From Pandoraea anhela (lineage in GTDB: Bacteria > Pseudomonadota > Gammaproteobacteria > Burkholderiales > Burkholderiaceae): a stretch of DNA of 64,000 nucleotides. Below, piece after piece: positions 9,224-19,200 of the stretch. A program made the translations under genes and the position numbers. Numbering within the stretch: the first letter of the stretch is position 1; every line of letters begins with the position of its first letter. The notes under the pieces were generated by a model, which saw only the letters and a program-made list of their open reading frames with translations, did not search any database and had not been told where the DNA came from. The DNA lies in assembly GCF_902459655.1 (NCBI RefSeq), contig NZ_CABPSB010000002.1, positions 62,001 through 126,000 on the forward strand, read 5' to 3'.

Positions 9224-10315
9224 TCAGACGGGCGAGAACCGCCACACGCCCCGGGCATCGCGCTCACGCTTGAGTTCGCCGGCACGCCAGAGCATGTGCA
9301 GATGCGCGAGCGCTTCGCCCATGGCGAAGGTGGTCTGATGCGCGTCGAGCTTGCGATGGAACATGATGGGGACGATGTCGCCGGCGCTTTGCGGCGACCT
9401 GGCACACGCTTCACGCACCTCTTGCAAACGCGCCGCATGATGATCGCGAAGCTGACGAATTCGCGTATGCAATCCCGTGAACGGGCGTCCATGCGAGGGC
9501 AACACGAGACAATCGGCGGGAAGATCGAGATAGACGCCCAGCGAGTCGAGGAACAGTTGCAGGGAGTTGGCTTCGGGTTCGATGTCGAACACGCTCACAT
9601 TGGTGGAAATACGCGGCAGCACCATGTCGCCGGAGATGAGCACGTTGTGCTGTTCGGAGTAGAGCGCCATGTGCTCGGGCGAGTGACCGTAGCCCGCGAT
9701 CATGCGCCAGTCGCTGCCACCGATACGCAGGGTGTCGCCGTCTTTCAGACGGAAGTAACGCGACGGGACTTCGGGCACGAGATCGCTGAAGTACGACTTG
9801 CGATTGCGAATCTGTTCGATCATCGCGGCATCGGCGAGACCGTGTGCGAGGAAGTGCGCAACGGCGAATTCGCCCCCGGCGTTGGCGGCATTGTTGTTGT
9901 CGCCTTCGGACATGAGACGTCCCCACGCATAGTCGCCGAGCGACATGACAAGGCGCGCTTCCCAACGCTGCTTGTCGCCGCCTTTGCAGATCCAGTGCGC
10001 GAGGCCGAGGTGATCGGGGTGGCAATGCGTGACGACGACACGCAACACCGGTTCGCCGCCGAGCGCACTGTCGAACACCTGCTCCCAATACGCTTTGATC
10101 TGAGGATGCGTGATACCGCAATCGACAACGGTCCATCCGCTGACGCCATCGACTTCGTCGCGTAACAACCACAGGTTGATGTGATCGAGCACGAACGGCA
10201 GCGGCATGCGCACCCAGAAGACGCCCGGCACGACTTCGTGCACGGTGCCGCCGTCGGGCAGGAAGTCGCCAAGGGGATAGTTCAGTTGTTGTTCGAGGGC
10301 ATTCACGGGGGCCAC
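9224..10315 (-). CDS. Metallo-beta-lactamase-fold hydrolase
   Basis: A 363-residue MBL-fold enzyme. The zinc ligands are visible as 'THCHPDH' (HxHxDH), 'GHSPEH', the bridging Asp in 'LISGDMVLP', and 'PSHGRPF'. The C-terminal winged-helix-like extension 'TTFAMGEALAHLHMLWRAGE' is common in glyoxalase II/LACTB2-like members. It is transcribed divergently from liuR with a LiuR-type site in the 201-base gap, so it is probably part of the liu regulon. A thioesterase or hydrolytic role on acyl-CoA-related intermediates is only an inference. Confidence 0.85.
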   Translation of the reverse strand: MAPVNALEQQLNYPLGDFLPDGGTVHEVVPGVFWVRMPLPFVLDHINLWLLRDEVDGVSGWTVVDCGITHPQIKAYWEQVFDSALGGEPVLRVVVTHCHPDHLGLAHWICKGGDKQRWEARLVMSLGDYAWGRLMSEGDNNNAANAGGEFAVAHFLAHGLADAAMIEQIRNRKSYFSDLVPEVPSRYFRLKDGDTLRIGGSDWRMIAGYGHSPEHMALYSEQHNVLISGDMVLPRISTNVSVFDIEPEANSLQLFLDSLGVYLDLPADCLVLPSHGRPFTGLHTRIRQLRDHHAARLQEVREACARSPQSAGDIVPIMFHRKLDAHQTTFAMGEALAHLHMLWRAGELKRERDARGVWRFSPV

Positions 10316-10379
10316 GCTCCAGATGGGCTTGTTCTCTTGTTGTCAGGTTGACGCCATCACCGATTGCATACGATGCAAG

Positions 10380-10395
10380 TTGACGCTAACGTAAA
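10380..10395. promoter_or_regulatory. LiuR-type operator in the liuR/MBL divergent region
   Basis: The sequence TTGACGCTAACGTAAA differs at one base from TTGACGTTAACGTAAA at 40200-40215 and shares its TAACGTAAA core with the 26-bp palindrome at 11141-11166. Its place between divergent liuR and the MBL gene suggests autoregulation. The assignment to LiuR rests on the published form of LiuR sites (dyads around ACGTNAACGT) as I recall it, and on location. Confidence 0.65.
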
Positions 10396-10516
10396 CGGCA
10401 ATTCTATCTGCAATGGTAAGCATTCGCTTAACCTCGACTTCGTGCCGATGCCTGTGCCCAACCTTGCACCCGACCTTGTGCTCAACCTCGCATTACGACT
10501 CGCGTAACCCGATCCG

Positions 10517-10948
10517 ATGCTCACTTACACGATCACCGACCTCGCCCGCGAGTTCGACATTACCCCCCGCGCCATCCGCTTCTACGAAGATCAGGGACTG
10601 CTCACCCCGGCCCGCGAAGGCCCCGGTGGACGCCACCGCGTCTATACGGGTCAGGACCGCACGCGCCTGAAACTGACGCTGCGCGGCAAGCGCCTCGGGC
10701 TCACGCTCTCCGAGATCAAGTCGATTCTCGATCTCTACGAATCGCCGAAGGACACGGTGCCGCAACTCAAAGTCTTTCTCGAGACGCTCTCCCAACACCG
10801 GCAGGTTCTCGAGCAGCAACTCGAAGACCTCCACGCGACGCTCGACGAAGTCTCCCAGCATGAAGCGCAATGCCTCGCGCTGCTAGAAGCCGCAGGGGAG
10901 TCCGCGCCGCCGTCCGTGCGTCGGGTCAAAACGGCGGCGTCTCACTGA
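10517..10948 (+). CDS. liuR: MerR-family regulator LiuR of leucine/isovalerate catabolism
   Basis: A 143-residue MerR-type regulator. The winged HTH is at residues 3-70: 'YTITDLAREFDITPRAIRFYEDQGLL' in outline, then 'RVYTGQDRTRLKLTLRGKRLGLTLSEIK'. A coiled-coil dimer helix follows at about 80-125 ('QHRQVLEQQLEDLHATLDEV'). LiuR represses branched-chain amino acid degradation genes until intermediates accumulate. The assignment comes from similarity to the LiuR branch and from direct linkage to liuA, with matching palindromes upstream and downstream. Confidence 0.88.
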   Translation: MLTYTITDLAREFDITPRAIRFYEDQGLLTPAREGPGGRHRVYTGQDRTRLKLTLRGKRLGLTLSEIKSILDLYESPKDTVPQLKVFLETLSQHRQVLEQQLEDLHATLDEVSQHEAQCLALLEAAGESAPPSVRRVKTAASH

Positions 10949-11140
10949 TTTTTCTGCGGGTCTGGCGCCCTGACGTTTCGTCACGCACCGGACAAACCCA
11001 TCCCGCGTCCCCCTCCCCAGTTCTGTCCTCGCCCTCGGGCTGGGGGGACGGTCAATGACCCGGCCGCCGCGCCCGCGGTGCCTTTCCCTCATTGCCGACG
11101 ATCGATCGCTCCGTCCTCATTTCGATTCAGGAAACCCCCG

Positions 11141-11166
11141 ACTTTACGTTTACGTAAACGTAAAGT
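11141..11166. promoter_or_regulatory. 26-bp perfect palindrome, LiuR operator upstream of the thioesterase-liuA unit
   Basis: A perfect 26-base inverted repeat with centre TTTACGTAAA and outer arms ACTTTACG / CGTAAAGT. It lies 50 bases before the thioesterase start and about 190 bases after liuR. The repeated ACGTAAACGT half-pattern is the same as in the sites at 10380 and 40200. It is the most symmetric of the three and probably the main control point for the liu operon. Confidence 0.78.
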
Positions 11167-11215
11167 AGTATCTCTGCACCCGGCTTTTCAGCCTTTCGTG
11201 CCCTTGCCCTTGCCT

Positions 11216-11710
11216 ATGTCCACGACCATGGCCACTGTTCCTGTCCCTCATGCCGCAGTGCTCGACGACGCCGTCGCCGCAAAAATCCGCGCCAGTTTCG
11301 ACAAGCAGGGCGTGATGACCCATTGGGGCGCGCAACTCACGCACCTTGCCGACGGCTTCTGCGAAATCTCGCTGCCTTTCTACGACAAGGTCAACCAGCA
11401 ACTCGGCTATTTCCACGGCGGCGTCATCGGCGCCATCGCCGACTCGGCAGGCGGTTATGCCGGCTACACACGCATTTCGCCCGATCAGGAACTGGTCACG
11501 GCGGAATACAAACTGAACATTCTTGCGCCCGGCAAGGGCGATACACTGGTCGGACGCGGTCAGGTCGTCAAATCCGGACGCACGCTCATCGTCGCCACGG
11601 CCGAACTGTTCGCCGTCGATCACGGCAAATGGACGCTCTGCGCCCTCATGCAGCAAACGCTTTTCGTGCTGGCACCCGGTTCCGCCACGGCGGCCGGCAC
11701 CGCACGCTGA
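11216..11710 (+). CDS. PaaI-family hotdog-fold thioesterase
   Basis: A 164-residue single hotdog-domain protein with the PaaI-type signature 'YFHGGVIGAIADSAGGYAG' in outline, the active-site region of acyl-CoA thioesterases. The strand-rich second half 'LVTAEYKLNILAP...GRGQVVKSGRTL' matches the family. The start at 11216 is chosen because longer in-frame starts (from 11078) would run through the palindromic operator. As the first gene behind the LiuR operator, it may release CoA from stalled isovaleryl- or methylcrotonyl-type thioesters. Confidence 0.85.
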   Translation: MSTTMATVPVPHAAVLDDAVAAKIRASFDKQGVMTHWGAQLTHLADGFCEISLPFYDKVNQQLGYFHGGVIGAIADSAGGYAGYTRISPDQELVTAEYKLNILAPGKGDTLVGRGQVVKSGRTLIVATAELFAVDHGKWTLCALMQQTLFVLAPGSATAAGTAR

Positions 11711-11865
11711 TCGATTCGTCGCACAACGTTGTCGCCTGACTCACGCTTACACGCACACACACGCACGCACACGCGACAAGAATTTCGGTATCACCACCGC
11801 TTACCAAGCACCATCGAACACAAGCGCGGGCGAACCGCCCCGCGCCACCCTCTGGAGACTGTGTC

Positions 11866-13047
11866 ATGACGACGTTGCCCGGCCTCAATTTCATGCTCGG
11901 CGAAGACCTGGACATGCTGCGCGAATCGGTGGCGAATTTCGCCTCGAAGGAAATCGCCCCGCGCGCCGCTGAAGTGGATCGCACGGACCAGTTCCCGATG
12001 GACCTCTGGCGCAAGATGGGCGACCTCGGCGTGCTCGGCATGACGGTCTCGGAAGACTACGGCGGCGCGAACATGGGATATCTGGCCCACATGATCGCGA
12101 TGGAGGAAATCTCGCGTGCTTCGGCCTCGGTCGGCCTGTCGTACGGCGCGCACTCGAACCTCTGCGTGAACCAGATCCATCGCAACGGCACCGCTGCGCA
12201 AAAGGAGAAATACCTGCCGAAGCTGGTGTCGGGGGAACACGTCGGCGCGCTCGCGATGAGCGAACCGAACGCCGGCTCGGACGTCGTGAGCATGAAGCTG
12301 CGCGCCGAGAAACGCGGCGACCGCTATGTGCTCAACGGCACGAAGATGTGGATCACGAACGGCCCGGACTGCGACACGCTCGTCGTCTATGGCAAGACGG
12401 ATATCGAGGCCGGTGCGCGTGGCATGACGGCGTTCATCGTCGAGAAGGGCATGAAAGGTTTCTCCGTCGCGCAGAAGCTCGACAAGCTCGGCATGCGCGG
12501 CTCGCACACGGGTGAACTCGTGTTCGAGAACGTGGAAGTGCCGGAAGATAACATCCTCGGCCAGGTCGGTGGCGGCGTGAAGGTATTGATGAGCGGCCTC
12601 GACTACGAGCGCGCCGTGCTCGCCGGCGGTCCGCTGGGCATCATGCAGGCGGCCATGGACGTGGTCGTGCCCTACATCCACGACCGCAAGCAGTTCGGCC
12701 AGTCGATCGGCGAGTTCCAGCTGATTCAGGGCAAGGTCGCCGACATGTACACGATCCTGCAAGCGAGCCGCGCGTATCTGTACGCCGTGGGCCGTCAACT
12801 GGACTCGCTGGGCAGCGATCACGTGCGTCAGGTGCGCAAGGACTGCGCCGGCGTGATTCTCTACACGGCGGAAAAGGCGACATGGATGGCCGGCGAAGCG
12901 ATCCAGATTCTGGGCGGCAACGGGTACATCAACGAGTATCCGGTCGGACGCCTGTGGCGCGACGCCAAGCTGTACGAGATCGGTGCGGGTACGTCGGAAA
13001 TCCGACGCATGCTGATCGGCCGCGAACTGTTCGCGGAAACGATGTAA
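11866..13047 (+). CDS. liuA: Isovaleryl-CoA dehydrogenase
   Basis: A 393-residue FAD-dependent acyl-CoA dehydrogenase that oxidises isovaleryl-CoA to 3-methylcrotonyl-CoA and passes electrons to ETF. The catalytic base is E248 in '[15 protein letters not shown]', the position used by isovaleryl-CoA dehydrogenases rather than the C-terminal Glu of most relatives. Other family marks are '[12 protein letters not shown]', '[11 protein letters not shown]', 'RKQFGQ' and '[20 protein letters not shown]'. Length is full. It begins the catabolic set completed by liuB, liuC, liuD and the distant HMG-CoA lyase. Confidence 0.95.
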   Translation: MTTLPGLNFMLGEDLDMLRESVANFASKEIAPRAAEVDRTDQFPMDLWRKMGDLGVLGMTVSEDYGGANMGYLAHMIAMEEISRASASVGLSYGAHSNLCVNQIHRNGTAAQKEKYLPKLVSGEHVGALAMSEPNAGSDVVSMKLRAEKRGDRYVLNGTKMWITNGPDCDTLVVYGKTDIEAGARGMTAFIVEKGMKGFSVAQKLDKLGMRGSHTGELVFENVEVPEDNILGQVGGGVKVLMSGLDYERAVLAGGPLGIMQAAMDVVVPYIHDRKQFGQSIGEFQLIQGKVADMYTILQASRAYLYAVGRQLDSLGSDHVRQVRKDCAGVILYTAEKATWMAGEAIQILGGNGYINEYPVGRLWRDAKLYEIGAGTSEIRRMLIGRELFAETM

Positions 13048-13154
13048 CGCCCGAGGCCACCGACGCACAACCGACATCACCCCAGACGGATCATCAGGCG
13101 CAGGCAGCGGCGCTACAATCTTCGCAAGCCCGCCCTGCGCCTGTCCCGACCGGT

Positions 13155-14975
13155 ATGAATCACTTCCCGAAACTCCTGTCGTCGCAGTTTGCTTTCGACG
13201 TCGCCCGCACGATGCTGGACGGCTTCGACAAGCATTACCGCATCTTCCGCGAGGTGTGCGTCGCGGCGCAGGCATGTTTCGAGGCGGGTGACTTCATGGG
13301 CATCCAGAAGCTCCAGCGGGATCGCATCGCCTATTACGACGAACGCGTGCGCGAATGCATCGTCACGCTCGAAGACGAGTTCGACGCGCAGTCGCTCGAC
13401 GACGATGTCTGGCGACAAGTGAAACTGCACTACATCGGCCTGCTCACGGAGCATGGACAACCGGAACTCGCCGAGACGTTCTTCAACTCGGTGTGCTGCA
13501 AGATTCTGCACCGCTCGTACTTCAACAACCGCTTCATCTTCGTGCGCCCCGCCGTGGCCACGGAGTACATCGAGAACGACGCGCCCGCGGCCCGGCCGAC
13601 TTACCGCGTCTACTACCCGGCGCAGGACGGCATGGCCGCCACGCTCTCGCGCATCGTCACGAACTTCCAGTTGAAACGTCCATTCGCCGATCTGGCGCGC
13701 GACGTCGGCTATGTCATGCGCGCCATCGAGGCCACGTTCGGCACGCCCGAGACGTTCGATGTCGCGCCGAATTTCCAGATCCACGTACTCGCGTCGCTGT
13801 TCTTCCGCAACAAGGGCGCGTATATCGTGGGACGCATCGTGAACGGCGACGTCACCACGCCCTTCGCCATTCCGATCATGCACGACAGCCAGGGCAAGCT
13901 CGCGCTCGATTCGGTCCTGCTGCGTCGCGACGAACTGCGCGTGGTCTTTAGCTTCACGCATGCGTACTTCATGGTCGACATGGAGGTGCCGTCGGCCTAC
14001 GTGCAGTTCCTGCGCACGATCATGCCGAGCAAGCCGAAGGCGGAAATCTACACGTCGCTGGGCCTGCAGAAACACGGCAAGAATCTGTTTTACCGCGATT
14101 TCCTGCATCACCTGAAGCATTCGAGCGACAAGTTCGTGAGCGCACCGGGCATTCCCGGGCTGGTGATGCTGGTGTTCACCCTGCCTTCGTATCCGTACGT
14201 CTTCAAGCTCATTCGCGAGCGTTTCGCGCCGCCCAAGGAGACCACACGCGAGCAGGTAAAAGCCAAGTATCTGATGGTCAAGCAGCATGATCGCGTGGGC
14301 CGGATGGCCGACACGCTGGAGTTCTCCAGCGTGGCCTTTCCGCTCTCGCGTTTCGACGACGCCCTGCTCGCCCAGTTGCAGACCGAAGTGCCTTCGCTGC
14401 TGGAAGTGGACGGCGACGCACTGGTGATCCGCCATTGCTATATCGAGCGCCGCATGACACCGCTCAATCTGTGGCTGCAAACGGCGTCGGACGAGCAGGT
14501 CGATCACGCCATGCGCGAGTACGGCAACGCGGTCAAGGAGTTGATGGCGGCGAACGTGTTTCCGGGCGACATGCTGTACAAGAATTTCGGCGTGACGCGT
14601 CACGGCCGGGTGGTCTTCTACGATTACGACGAGCTGGAATATCTGACAGATTGCCACATCCGTCGGGTGCCCGAACCGCGTAACGAAGAAGAGGCGATGT
14701 CGGGGGAAGTCTGGTACCGTGTAGGCCCGCACGACGTGTTTCCGCAGACGTTCGAGACGTTTCTGACGGGAGACGCGCGCGTGCGGCGCTATCTGAGCCA
14801 GCATCATCCGGACTTCTTCGACCCCGACCTGTGGCAAGGCTTTCAGGATCGTGTGCGAGCCGGACAAATGCACGACTTCTATCCGTACGATGTCTCGCTG
14901 CGCTTCGTCAATCGCTACGGCGCCGGCAGCCCTGCCTGCGCTACGGGCACCCCGCCGCGCGCGGCGGCCGCCTGA
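13155..14975 (+). CDS. aceK: Isocitrate dehydrogenase kinase/phosphatase AceK
   Basis: A 606-residue bifunctional kinase/phosphatase that phosphorylates isocitrate dehydrogenase, which sends isocitrate into the glyoxylate bypass, and also reverses this. The N-terminal regulatory half covers about residues 1-310. The kinase-like half includes '[20 protein letters not shown]' (ATP site region), '[14 protein letters not shown]' and '[22 protein letters not shown]'. The start at 13155 gives '[21 protein letters not shown]', the usual N-terminus; longer in-frame starts overlap liuA. Linkage to leucine degradation makes sense because that pathway yields acetyl-CoA. Confidence 0.95.
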   Translation: MNHFPKLLSSQFAFDVARTMLDGFDKHYRIFREVCVAAQACFEAGDFMGIQKLQRDRIAYYDERVRECIVTLEDEFDAQSLDDDVWRQVKLHYIGLLTEHGQPELAETFFNSVCCKILHRSYFNNRFIFVRPAVATEYIENDAPAARPTYRVYYPAQDGMAATLSRIVTNFQLKRPFADLARDVGYVMRAIEATFGTPETFDVAPNFQIHVLASLFFRNKGAYIVGRIVNGDVTTPFAIPIMHDSQGKLALDSVLLRRDELRVVFSFTHAYFMVDMEVPSAYVQFLRTIMPSKPKAEIYTSLGLQKHGKNLFYRDFLHHLKHSSDKFVSAPGIPGLVMLVFTLPSYPYVFKLIRERFAPPKETTREQVKAKYLMVKQHDRVGRMADTLEFSSVAFPLSRFDDALLAQLQTEVPSLLEVDGDALVIRHCYIERRMTPLNLWLQTASDEQVDHAMREYGNAVKELMAANVFPGDMLYKNFGVTRHGRVVFYDYDELEYLTDCHIRRVPEPRNEEEAMSGEVWYRVGPHDVFPQTFETFLTGDARVRRYLSQHHPDFFDPDLWQGFQDRVRAGQMHDFYPYDVSLRFVNRYGAGSPACATGTPPRAAAA

Positions 14976-15030
14976 GCGCCCGGTACATTGAACGAACCAG
15001 CACACGACACGCCCGCCGGATGACACGACC

Positions 15031-15711
15031 ATGACCGAAGACAAAGACCAGCCTCTCATCCATCTGCTCGATAACAACCGCGCCTGGGTCGCCAGCGTGA
15101 ACGCGGAAGATCCCGACTTTTTCGAGCGGCTGTCCAAACAACAGGCCCCGGAATACCTCTGGATCGGCTGCTCGGACTCGCGTGTGCCGGCCAACCAGAT
15201 CACGGGTCTGGCGCCGGGCGAAGTGTTCGTGCATCGCAATATCGCGAACGTGGTCGTGCACAGCGATCTGAACTGTCTGTCGGTATTGCAGTTCGCCGTC
15301 GAAGTGCTGAAGGTGCGCCACATCATGGTGGTCGGTCACTACGGCTGCGGCGGTGTGGGTGCGGCGCTCGACGGCGCGAAGATGGGTCTCGTCGACAACT
15401 GGCTGCGCCACGTGCGCGACGTCTACGAGCGCCACGTCGACCAGATGGACGCACTCCCCTCGCGCGACGCCCGGCACGATCGCCTGTGCGAGCTGAATGC
15501 GATCGAACAGGTCGTGAATATTTGCCATACGACGGTATTGCGCGACGCATGGGCGCGTAACCAGCCGGTCACGGTGCATGGCTGGGTGTACGGCCTGCGC
15601 GACGGTCTGGTGCGCGACCTGCGCATGTCGGTGAACAGCCTCGAAGCGCTGCCGCGTGTCTATGACCGCTGCGTGCAGGCGATGGCCGAATTACGTCATC
15701 CACGCGCATAG
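15031..15711 (+). CDS. can: Beta-class carbonic anhydrase
   Basis: A 226-residue cytosolic zinc enzyme that interconverts CO2 and bicarbonate. Zinc ligands are C47 with D49-R51 in 'GCSDSRVPANQI', then H103 and C106 in 'HYGCGGVGAAL'. Length and motifs match the Can/CynT family. It starts 55 bases after aceK. Bicarbonate is a substrate of the methylcrotonyl-CoA carboxylase encoded a few kilobases away, so local supply is a plausible reason for the linkage (inference). Confidence 0.94.
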   Translation: MTEDKDQPLIHLLDNNRAWVASVNAEDPDFFERLSKQQAPEYLWIGCSDSRVPANQITGLAPGEVFVHRNIANVVVHSDLNCLSVLQFAVEVLKVRHIMVVGHYGCGGVGAALDGAKMGLVDNWLRHVRDVYERHVDQMDALPSRDARHDRLCELNAIEQVVNICHTTVLRDAWARNQPVTVHGWVYGLRDGLVRDLRMSVNSLEALPRVYDRCVQAMAELRHPRA

Positions 15712-15888
15712 CGCTCGGCGGCCGGCGCTGGCCGGCATTGGGGTATGCCGGCGGCCGATATGCCGGACCGCCCTGACGATACCCGGGCGCGTGACTGTGG
15801 AAGGACTGAGGCTTTGGATATCCGGGGGCGCGCGCCCTCGTCCGCAAGGACATCGCGCAGCCCCCTCAACCGGTTACAGGAGACTGCC

Positions 15889-17073
15889 ATGCAACAAGAC
15901 CCGATCGTCATCGTTTCTGCCGTTCGCACCCCGATGGGCGGCCTGCAAGGGGTGTTCGGCGATGTCGCCGCACCGCAACTGGGCGCGGCCGCCATTCGTG
16001 CGGCCGTCGAACGCGCCGGCCTCACGCCCGAGCAGGTCGACGAAGTCGTGATGGGCTGCGTGCTGCCTGCCGGACAAGGTCAGGCCCCGGCGCGTCAGGC
16101 CACGCTCGGTGCGGGCCTGCCGCTCGCCGCCGGCGCCACCACCGTCAACAAGATGTGCGGCTCGGGCATGCGCGCCGCCATGTTCGCTCACGACATGCTC
16201 GCCGCAGGCAGCGCCGACGTGATCGTCGCGGGCGGCATGGAAAGCATGAGCAACGCCCCCTATCTGCTGCCCAAGGCGCGTGCCGGCATGCGCATGGGCC
16301 ACGGTCAGGTCATCGACCACATGTTCTTCGACGGCCTGGAAGACGCCTACGACAAGGGTCGCCTGATGGGCACCTTCGCCGAGGCGTGTGCCGACCGTTA
16401 CGCGTTCACCCGCGAAGCGCAGGACGCCTTCGCCATCGCCTCGCTCGAGCGCGCGCAACGCGCCACGAAAGACGGCTCGTTCGCCTGGGAAATCACGCCG
16501 GTGACGGTGCCGGGCCGCAAGGGCGACACGGTCGTCGATCAGGACGAACAGCCGTTCAAGGCCAATCCCGAGAAAATCCCGACGCTCAAGGCCGCCTTCC
16601 GCAAGGACGGGACGGTGACTGCGGCGAACTCGTCGTCGATCTCCGACGGCGCCGCGGCGCTTGTCCTCATGCGCGAATCGACGGCCAAACGCCTCGGCCT
16701 CGCCCCGCTCGCCCGCATCGCCGGACACAGCACGTTCGCCCAGCAGCCGGGTCTGTTCACCACGGCCCCGGTCGGCGCAATGCGCAAGCTCTTCGAGAAG
16801 ACCGGCTGGTCGACGTCGGATGTCGATCTGTACGAGATCAACGAAGCGTTCGCCGTCGTTACGATGGCCGCGATGCACGAGTTCGATCTGCCGCACGAGA
16901 AGGTGAACATTCATGGGGGCGCCTGCGCGCTCGGTCATCCGATCGGGGCGTCCGGCGCGCGCATTCTCGTCACGCTCATCGGCGCGCTGCGTAAGACCGG
17001 CGGCAAGCGCGGCGTCGCGAGCCTGTGCATCGGTGGCGGCGAAGCGACGGCCATGGCGATCGAACTCGTCTGA
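15889..17073 (+). CDS. Acetyl-CoA C-acetyltransferase (thiolase)
   Basis: A 394-residue biosynthetic-type thiolase. The acylated nucleophile is C90 in 'NKMCGSGMRA'. The C-terminal marks are 'EINEAFAVVTMAA' (NEAF), 'GGACALGHPIGASGAR' with the catalytic His, and 'CIGGGEATAMAIEL' with the second catalytic Cys. The start at 15889 has an AGGAGA site at 15878-15883. In leucine degradation a thiolase of this kind would cleave acetoacetyl-CoA to two acetyl-CoA, which fits its place among the liu genes; a role in polyhydroxybutyrate precursor formation is also possible. Confidence 0.92.
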   Translation: MQQDPIVIVSAVRTPMGGLQGVFGDVAAPQLGAAAIRAAVERAGLTPEQVDEVVMGCVLPAGQGQAPARQATLGAGLPLAAGATTVNKMCGSGMRAAMFAHDMLAAGSADVIVAGGMESMSNAPYLLPKARAGMRMGHGQVIDHMFFDGLEDAYDKGRLMGTFAEACADRYAFTREAQDAFAIASLERAQRATKDGSFAWEITPVTVPGRKGDTVVDQDEQPFKANPEKIPTLKAAFRKDGTVTAANSSSISDGAAALVLMRESTAKRLGLAPLARIAGHSTFAQQPGLFTTAPVGAMRKLFEKTGWSTSDVDLYEINEAFAVVTMAAMHEFDLPHEKVNIHGGACALGHPIGASGARILVTLIGALRKTGGKRGVASLCIGGGEATAMAIELV

Positions 17074-17274
17074 CCGAGGTCGATGAGATCGATGAGGTCG
17101 ACGCGTAACGACGTCGATCGGACTGCACACCGGTCGACGCAGACACGCGATAGTCTGGCGATCCGCACGCGGTGGTTGAGCCGTCGCTTGGCAAGTATCA
17201 AGCGGTCGTGGAAGGGTTGTTGAGCGGTTGTTGAGCGGCTATCGAGCCGTCATTGAGCCATCATCGAGACAGTT

Positions 17275-17952
<678 letters not shown>

Positions 17953-18087
17953 TGCGCCGCCGAACGAACCTGGGACGAACCCACGCATCACGCACTCGAA
18001 GCATCGACAACAAGCTGTCGCCACACCGCCGTATCTTTTGATTCGCGGGCCAGAAACGTCACTCGGGAAGACCGGAATGGAGCCAAC

Positions 18088-18693
18088 ATGACGTCCGCCA
18101 TCGACTTTTATTACGACTTCGCATCCCCTTACGGGTATTTTGCGAGCACCTGCATCGACGACATCGCCTCACGCTACGGACGCGGCGTCGCGTGGCATCC
18201 GATTCTGCTCGACATCGTCTACAAGGTGAACGGCACGGGCGCGCCGGTGCAGCACCCGATCAAGACGGAGTATCTGCGGCACGACGTGGAGCGCACCGCA
18301 CGCTTTCACGGCATCGATTACAAGCGGCCGACGCATTTCCCGATTCCCACGCAAGCCGCCGAGCGTGCCGTGCTGTGGGTGCAGGATCATCGCGGCGGCG
18401 ACCTGTCGGCGGAATTCGCGAAATCGATCTTCCGCGCGCTCTACGTCGACGACTTGAACATCGGCGATCCGGCGGAACTCGTCCGACTCGGCGAAGCGCT
18501 CGGCATCGACGGCGCGGCGCTCGACACCGGCATGCATTCGCCCGCTGCCAAGGACCACCTCAAGGCGGAGATCGATCTGGCGATGGCGCGCGGCGTGTTC
18601 GGCTCGCCGTTCGTGATCGTGGACGGGGAACCGTTCTGGGGCTTCGACCGCTTCTCGCAGGTCGAAGCCTGTCTGAAGCACGGCAAGATCTGA
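18088..18693 (+). CDS. 2-hydroxychromene-2-carboxylate isomerase / DsbA-like GST-kappa family
   Basis: A 201-residue thioredoxin-fold protein of the HCCA-isomerase/GST-kappa family. The opening 'IDFYYDFASPYGYFAS' carries the conserved Ser that replaces the DsbA cysteines and activates glutathione. The cis-Pro region is 'GVFGSPFVIVDGEPFWGFDR'. Relatives isomerise aromatic ring-cleavage intermediates or act as glutathione transferases. The specific substrate is not evident here; no naphthalene-type genes lie nearby. The YchJ-type gene starts 19 bases downstream. Confidence 0.85.
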   Translation: MTSAIDFYYDFASPYGYFASTCIDDIASRYGRGVAWHPILLDIVYKVNGTGAPVQHPIKTEYLRHDVERTARFHGIDYKRPTHFPIPTQAAERAVLWVQDHRGGDLSAEFAKSIFRALYVDDLNIGDPAELVRLGEALGIDGAALDTGMHSPAAKDHLKAEIDLAMARGVFGSPFVIVDGEPFWGFDRFSQVEACLKHGKI

Positions 18694-18712
18694 CAACAAG
18701 GCACGACACACG

Positions 18713-19120
18713 ATGGCAAGACCCCAACCGTCGCAGAACACCGAACGCGAAGCCTGCCCCTGCGGCGGTCTCTCGTTCGAAGATTGCTGCGCCCGCTATT
18801 TGGAACGCGGCGACATTGCGCCCACGGCCGAAGCGCTGATGCGCTCGCGCTACACGGCGTTCGTGCGGCAAAACGCGCCGTATCTGCTCGACACATGGGC
18901 GGCGCATACGCGTCCCGCCACGCTCGACTTCAACGACGCCCCGCAATGGCTCGGCCTTCAGGTCAAAGCCCATCTGCAACGCGACGACACGCACGCCGAA
19001 GTCGAATTCGTCGCCCGCTTCAAAGTCGGCGGACGCGCACACCGCTTGCACGAACGCAGCCGCTTCGAGCGCGACGGCGACGGGCGCTGGCGCTATATCG
19101 ACGGCGACCTGTTCGACTGA
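18713..19120 (+). CDS. YchJ-family zinc-binding protein
   Basis: A 135-residue cytosolic protein. The N-terminus has a SEC-C-like zinc motif '[16 protein letters not shown]', followed by the YchJ core '[12 protein letters not shown]', 'DTWAAHTRP' and '[20 protein letters not shown]', ending '[10 protein letters not shown]'. The family is widespread but has no settled function; metal binding is the safe inference. The short gaps on both sides allow co-transcription with the isomerase gene and liuB. Confidence 0.85.
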   Translation: MARPQPSQNTEREACPCGGLSFEDCCARYLERGDIAPTAEALMRSRYTAFVRQNAPYLLDTWAAHTRPATLDFNDAPQWLGLQVKAHLQRDDTHAEVEFVARFKVGGRAHRLHERSRFERDGDGRWRYIDGDLFD

Positions 19121-19200
19121 GCCCGGACCGACACACTCGCGCAGCGCGTCAGCCGGCATCCCCATTCAACGACAACTCACACTCCACCGGATTTCGTCAC

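Noticed and set aside
13113-15326. A 737-codon open frame on the minus strand over aceK and the carbonic anhydrase gene
   Set aside because: The sequence is His/Arg/Val-rich without domain pattern and lies opposite well-supported genes; long antisense frames are common in GC-rich DNA.
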